The translations under genes and the position numbers were made by a program. 64,000 bases of DNA from Brienomyrus brachyistius (Eukaryota; Chordata; Actinopteri; Osteoglossiformes; Mormyridae): NCBI RefSeq assembly GCF_023856365.1, contig NC_064542.1, forward strand, positions 9,169,363-9,233,362, given 5' to 3'. Below, piece after piece: positions 26,901 through 34,300 of the stretch (within the stretch, counting starts at the first letter, position 1; each line of letters opens with the position of its first letter). Under the pieces are notes generated by a model, which was not told the DNA's origin, ran no database searches, and worked only from the letters and a program-made list of their open reading frames with translations.

Positions 26901-28227
26901 TGGGTTGTGCAAACTCTAAATCAGAGGATTCAGATAATTTCTGAAATGCATGTGTGAAGCCTGGGTGGGGCTGGGGGTTTCATTTAGGGCACTTCAGTAG
27001 CTTATGATTGAGAATGATGTGGGGGAGCCTGTCACCTTTGTCAAGACGTGCTCCTCGTAATCTGCCTTTTTTCTGCATCCCATTGTATTTGATTCCTGCC
27101 TCCTACTCTTTGATTTTTAAATGCATTATTTCTCCAGACTGATCTTTTCATCCTTTTCCCCTCTCTCGCTCACTCTCTCTCTCTTTCTCTCTCTCTCTAT
27201 CCCTATATACTACAGCTGGATGTCCTTGACAAGTCAGTGACCTTTTCTTTAATAAATTTGCAAAATCTTTAATGAGCTGTTATCGCCATCATCTAAATTT
27301 GATTGTACAGTGTTGCTACTGCTTGGAACAAGTTAGTGATGAGATTTAATGAATTAACTCTTCGTTTTTTTTATTTTTTTGCCCAAAACCTGCCATTCTT
27401 TAAAGTTTGCTTTCTAAAAAGAAAGGATCATTATTCAATCTCTGCAAAGAAACCCCACAGATGTCGTGATATGGAATTCATTGCCACTGGTTGTTGAGAA
27501 ATACATAGTCAGATTAATAATTATGCGTATAATTCTCTTGTGTTTTTGCTTCTGCTGTGTCCTGTGTCTTTATTTCCTGCTGTCCCTGTTTCTCAGGGGG
27601 GACGCTTACATTGAGATGCTCCCTGAGACCAAGTAGGGGCACGCTGCACTCGGCTCTGCTCTGTATTCGCGTGTTTGCTCTTGCTGGAGCACCCTGCTAA
27701 CATTGTTTAATTTTTGTGTCAGTCTCATTTGGGTTGCTGTCTGTTGTATAAACCAGGGACACAAACTCGGTATGCTGAGAATTTCGCAGCCTTGAAATGA
27801 AACTTCACAACCGTACTTAGTAAGACTTATCTGTTCCGACTTAAAATTCTGAATTGGCGGTGACAGGCTGGCAAATTTTGGATGCTGTGAAATATGTCAA
27901 CACCTTCCAGCTTTTCTTTGTACACCGCGGCAGGTTAAAAACGTTTCATTGCATTAAATCTTGAGAATTGAACCACTCCCGTTATCCTCTGCCCTGGCTC
28001 ATATATTCTGTTGAACTTTTCTTTGGTTTTGCCGACATGGTTTTGGCTGCATGCTTTGTCTGCTTCGGTTCTCTGGCAGTACAGGCTCCTAATCCAGCAT
28101 GAGTGGTTGGCACTGAGATCTCCCATGTTGTCAGGGATTGGTTTGCCTCACAGTATGCAACTTTGATCCCTGCATGTAGCATAATATTGGTCATTGTTGT
28201 GTTTCACATCGTCTTCCTGAATTACTC

Positions 28228-28310
<83 letters not shown>

Positions 28311-31300
28311 TACATTGTTAAAAGAAATTAATGTGTGCATAGGATATTGCTGTTTGTTGGTGATGATCAGGTAACAGGCTTGACACTATGAAATATAACG
28401 CGAGTAATGGTTGCATAATCATCTTAAATATATATCGGCTCTTTCATCATAAGAAAAAAATGTCATTCCTCCCAAAGAGTCTCCTTCTTTCACTGCCATG
28501 TTTCCAGACTGGTTAAAACTCGCGATGTTGCTTTTATATGGTTATAAGACCTTGATGTGGCCGTGAATCACAAAGTCACATAGATAACCCATTCTGCTGA
28601 ACAAATGTGTAAAATTTAGGCAAACATAGTGTAGCCTATCGTTTAGTGCTCTTGTACAGTACAGATTAAGTGCGGATTTCTGTTTCACTGCTGCACACCG
28701 AGAGGAAATTAAATAAGATGCTGTATTCACTCTTTAGAAGTAATTTGCATTAAAACATTTTACAGAAAATCAGTTTCATAATTTTTTTTTACTGTTTATC
28801 ACCTCCACTTTTTGGCAGCCTATATATTGAACTGTTTCCGCCTCATGCTGTCTATAGGTATTAGCCACATGCATAAATGACAAAATATTTTGCCTATACC
28901 CCTAATGGTGGTGCTTGTATAAGAAACACAACTGTCATTTATAAGGGAGAATTTATTGCACATAACCACAACGCCAGGATAGACATGGACAGTGGGTCGT
29001 CATATGACTGGCAGTGCTGCCCAATCTCCTGCACGCTTACTGTACTGCAGGTTATAAAAGGTGTTACCATGCCATCCCTCAATGCATGAAATGCTGTGAT
29101 TTACTTTGGCACGTCCAAAATCTTTCAAGTTTGACTTCAGTTTCCATGAAGAATATCTGTGGGCCAAAAACAAAGACTAGCCCCCTAACCCCCCCCCCCC
29201 GCTCCCCGCCGCGCCTTCGCCGGCACCTAGTTCCAGGCACGGTCTCCGGGCAGAGGGCGCGCCTTGCTTCATCCCCAATGACCGTGGCAAGAAACGTCTG
29301 ATCGAAGACACGCAGGACTGGCAGCCTCGCACGGGCACCACCCAGTCGCGCTCCTTCCGCATCTTGGCCCAGCTCACAGGCACTGACTTCAGTAAGTCAG
29401 GGAGGCGGGGCCTTCCCCCTCTGAGGGACCCCCACGTTGCTGTTGGGTGGCCAGTGCATAGCATCAAGAATTTGCCATTCACATTGTGAGATTTAGCTCA
29501 CAAAGGGTTTGATTAAGTGTTTATTGGCATGGGATTCTGCTATACGGGTTAACTAGATTTGTGAGCAGATGGTGGCAGGTCCAAGTCCATCAAGGCACCA
29601 CTGTGTCCTATAAGCGAAGATGACGCGTGTTCCCCAATTATCACACACATGTGGACTTCAGTATTTTAGTATTTGTTAGTTAGTAGAGTTGCAAACACCC
29701 ATGAAATGATCTGATGTTTGTTTATTCTGACTCATCAGTGCAGGACCCAGATGATGAGAACCTGAAGAAGTCCAGGTAAAGCATGGTTGTGTTCTGGTGT
29801 AGGCTGTGATCCATGAGTATAAGCTGAGCTTTGGTCTGCAAGGTGCCAAAAGCGTAGTTACTTCTAAGGGAAACCCCTCCAGATCTCGTTGTTTTTATAC
29901 AGATCACCATTGTGTGAGCTCTTGAGACATGACTTGCCAAAAATGTAAAACCAAGGCTTTCTTTGTCTCATGCATACTTTGTCATCTGGCACCGCAGGAC
30001 TGTCACTTTGTATCTCTTTTCTTTCTCTCATTACACTTCTCCTCTCATCCCCCTTTTTCTTGTCCGCTGTGTTGTCTCTCTCTTCTTTCTTGGTTAGGGA
30101 AAAGTTCCTCACAGAAATTCAGAGTCCCCGCTATGCTAGGCTTCGGGACTGGCACCACAACAGGTCTGCCCGTTCCCTCAATGTCAAGACCTGAGTGCCC
30201 TCTGGGGCACCGCAGGATGGGCCCGTGACAGGACCTGTCTGTCCACCCATACGATGAGAAGCTCGGAACGCGTCAATTCAACTGACTTGAGTGGCTTCGG
30301 GAGGGAGTTTGAGGAATCTGAAAACAGAAAAATAAGTAAAAATAGAAAAATTGCAGGAAGCATAGATCACAGAACTTGCATACTGAGCCTACCAACAGAT
30401 ATCCCCCCACACAGGAATGCATGAGTGTTAAAAGTGCTGGTGACCTTGTGTAATAGATCTTTTTCCTTATTGCCAAATGTCTTTCAGTGTTCAGCAATAG
30501 GAATAACTCGCCCACCCCCTTTGCTGATTTCCTTTTGTGATTTTATTGTGCAGACACGTTGGTCCCTCCCCCTTTTTGCTCTGTCTTCTGAAACTGTGTA
30601 TCATATTGATAATCCCTTGGATTCTCGTTTGGATTCTCCCTCTGGGGGGGGGAGAAAAACAGGGAAAAATTGGCAAATTGTTTGTTTTTTTGCTTTCATC
30701 AATACATAAAACATTTGAAAAAGATTGCGTTTCTTCCTCTGTTTTGTGTCCTCCTCTCTATATACACTGTCATATTTCACCCAAGTCAAGGGCTTATCTC
30801 AAAGGTATTGAAGTATTTTTAACCTATGAAATATGGGTTGTAAGTAGTCTCTTGGTGATTTGTTGTTTCCTCTTTCAACACGATCTGAGAATAGACTTTG
30901 GAAGCCCTTAGAATTGGTATGAATAGAAGCATAAAAGCCTCTAAAGTGGTTATCAGATTTTAACAAGGCTATTTTTTTGGTGTTTTGTCTCATTTGTTGT
31001 TAACTAAAAACAAAATGGATAAATGGTTTTGTTGAAGTTTGAGGGCTCGTGCATAATCTACCAACACAAATATCCACTAATGCTTGCTTTGTGATCACAA
31101 ACACTGGTAACAAATTGTCGATATTAATGAGCAGTTAGTGCAATGATCCCGCTGTGCCAGTTTCTCAACGGGTGTCATTTTAATGCGGTTCCATTCCCGG
31201 AAGTGCCTTCTATTTTAATGCGATTTGACATTTTGTTGTTCATCCCTGCGGCAACGGCGCACACAACTTGACAGGTTACACCACACATTATGGTGCTTCT

Positions 31301-34300
31301 TGGCTGCTTTGAAAGTTTTGGCTACACTTTTCTTCTAATTCACTCCATTCACTTAGATTCTGCTTAATGAACTTATGCAGTCAGTCTCGATTTACCATAG
31401 TAATTCTAATTAAATAAATGGTCGAAGCATTATATTTAGGGAATTACACAAACTGGTGATGCTGAATGCTCGGTCTAGAACTCTAGTGATTTTGCACTGT
31501 TAATCTGGGGAAAGTAGATCTGTTAATATTTTCTATGCTTTTTAGTTTTATCAATATTTTTGCCAGGAATCTGTCAGCAGAGTGTTACCCTTCTCAAAAT
31601 TGTACCCCTGAGTAAAACAAAAAATAGTCTATAGAATGGCTTAATTACTGTGTGATTTCCACATATGCTTGAAATAGCATTGTTATGGAGTTTCCTCACT
31701 ACACCATATATCTGCCCAGTCAATAATGTTTATGCAAGCACCGAGTTCTGACCTGACCTTCCTGAGCTTGGCCATGCGCACACAGCGTGGACTCTAATGA
31801 TCACATGAACAGCCTCTTACAGGCAGAACTCTTCCTTCATCCATTAATTCATTATTTGCAGCACATGCTCCAGCTTTACACGTCAATCATGGGTGACCGG
31901 TGACTTACGGGAGCAAATAATGCGTTTCATCCCCTTACCAATACATGACCTGTCTGTGGACACTGGTTGTCTTGTGCTGCATGTTAAGTGTTCTTTCAGT
32001 GTCGCCTCCATGCACATCACCAATGCATTAGTGGTGACTGTCTGGTGATGGAGCTTGATGTTGCTAAGGAGTAAACAGCCTTTAGCCTATAGCTTGTCAG
32101 TTCAGCTTTTACACTGTCAACACCACTGCGTCATGTCAGAACGTGGTCAGGAGGTTCTCCTCTTGCCTTCTGCAGTTCGACATGCCGTCAAGGGTAATGG
32201 GAAATATCACATGTTTCTCAATAGACTTACATCCCTTTATACCCACAGTTAGTTATTCTAGAGAACTAAGATTCTTTGGTATTAGGGCATGTACCATATG
32301 TAATTACGCTTTCTGCAGTGACGTTTTCCGGTTTTGTTTGTCAGTATCGGTAGTGGAAGTATCTGGTTTTATTCATTCACTGTTTTTCCAGTTTAGTGTT
32401 TGTTGCGTCTTTGTAAAAGCGTCCTGGGTTCAGTTTGTATGATGGATACTGGTATTTATTGCTAGTATTGTTCCATTTGCCAGTGCCATCTAAAACTGCG
32501 TTAAATAATGCAGTTTAAATTATTAGCAGGTGTAAAGTAATGTCTCACCCACTGACAACTCCATATTTATCATCATCGCCTTAATCCCCTTCACCTTCTT
32601 TCCCACAGCTGTCCACACTCTGACCCCTTTGCTGCCCCCCCCCTCCCCCACATATTTGGACTTTACACGAGCTCTGCTGTCCACCAGTGTTACTACACTA
32701 TTACAAGTACTTATTAATCTTTGGTATCTATTTATGCTATAAACCACTCTGCTGCTTCCATTATTGCATTCCATTTGTCTCATCATTGCTTATTTATACA
32801 TCGTGTGTCAGTGTCCCACTCACCCCACACTTGTCTTGTCTATCCTTGCACTTTATGTATAGACCTATATGTAGCACTGTGTTCAGTGGTGCATTATTTC
32901 GCCTCTCAGTATGAAGTGTACTGAATGATTGGTGCCCCACTTGACTTAATGATTAGTCAAGTTGTTATATAATATGGTGGCATCCCAAAACAAGATTTAT
33001 TCTTGCTGTTATTTAAATTGCCCTGCGATGGGATGGCACCCCGCCCTGAATTATTCCCTTATTCACACCCATAGCTTTCAGGATAGGCTTTGGACCCCCA
33101 CAACCCTGCATTGGACAAGCAGGTACAGAAAATGCGATGATGGATGTTATTTAAATGTTATATTATGGTGTAAGGTAAGCCTGAAATGATTGCATAAGAT
33201 CTCCATTAATTTTTGTTTGCCTGCCTGGAGTGAAGATGTAGAGAGAGTGCAGTGACGGAAATTAATGGAAATGAGTTGAAATTCCTTGGATTGAAAGACA
33301 TGCATAAATGGAGTATATTCTCGCTTACTACTGTATATTCAATTTCTGTGAGTAGTTACTATCCATTGGAAACATTCACAATTTTACCTCCTGCAGGGAA
33401 TTGCTGTGAAAGATGATTTTAGCGTAGGTTGCATTGTAATGGTATGAAATATTATGTTGACGTACAAGTGTATTTGTAGTGTTTTGAAGAAGTCATATTT
33501 TAAGATGATTCATTAAAAGTGGAAATGATTATTCACAAGTAAGTCCTTTAAAAGTTTGAGTTTATTCCAGTAATTATAAAATAAGATGATCTTCTGTCCT
33601 CAATAGCAGTGCAGTTGCATGCAAGGTGACAGCCAGTGATATATGTACTTTGTCTGACACTTTGTCCTTTATAACTGCTTTCTGGAGGAAGAGTAATGAA
33701 CTGAAACATGATTGTCAGCATTGTCAAAACTACATTAAGATTTCACACTTGGAAGACATCTCTGGGGAATTCAGTATGTCTGATTAAAAATTCTGCTGTA
33801 TTTTTAATTCAGTTGCACACAATCCTGTCATTCTGATATTAAACCTACATTATATTGTAAGTAGATGTCTTGCTCAAATATCTATTCCATTTCATTGCCT
33901 TTTAATGGGGTCTTTTGGTCTCACGAGAGCTGTTTTTTTTTTTTATTATTATTATTTTATTTCTACAGTCATGAAGCAGAGACCCCAGAGTCTAAACCTG
34001 TGGCACCCTCAGCAGACAAACCCAATGAAAGTCTGGGTAAGAAACTACTCTGTAGCACTGCGGTGGCTTGTGCGAGTTTGCACAAAATGTTCTGAGGGCA
34101 GAATTAAAAATGATTGGTTAATTGCTTGGACCCACCACCTCTGCAATCTGATTGGTTATCTGTTTGGACATGGCCTTGTAATACTAAACCTTGTTCTTCT
34201 GAATTCCACACTTGAAAAAATCAAATCGTGTCCAGTGTGGCTTTTAGTAAAAACACTAACGGAGCATAAGCAGATTTTCTTAACATGTATCAGTGGTGAA

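Larger units (their letters stand above)
25510..29230 (+). other. pdlim7: pdlim7 intron between coding exons 4 and 5
   Basis: Contains a (CT)-rich tract (about 27165-27200), a candidate cassette exon (27597-27632), a (GT)39 microsatellite (28230-28307) and a C-rich run leading to the next acceptor (29181-29215). Nothing else recognised. Confidence 0.6.
29776..33968 (+). other. pdlim7: pdlim7 intron 29776-33968, including the short-isoform exon
   Basis: Holds the alternative terminal exon (30098 onward) and a SINE 3' fragment (about 33018-33150). The stretch 32500-32930 has text reminiscent of a LINE 3' untranslated region (gcactttatgtatag, gcactgtgttcagtggtgca), but I cannot assign it. Confidence 0.55.

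Noticed and set aside
32500..32930. Possible LINE 3' untranslated region
   Set aside because: The wording is reminiscent of fish LINE tails, but I could not find coding remnants or defined ends, so it is only mentioned under the intron.
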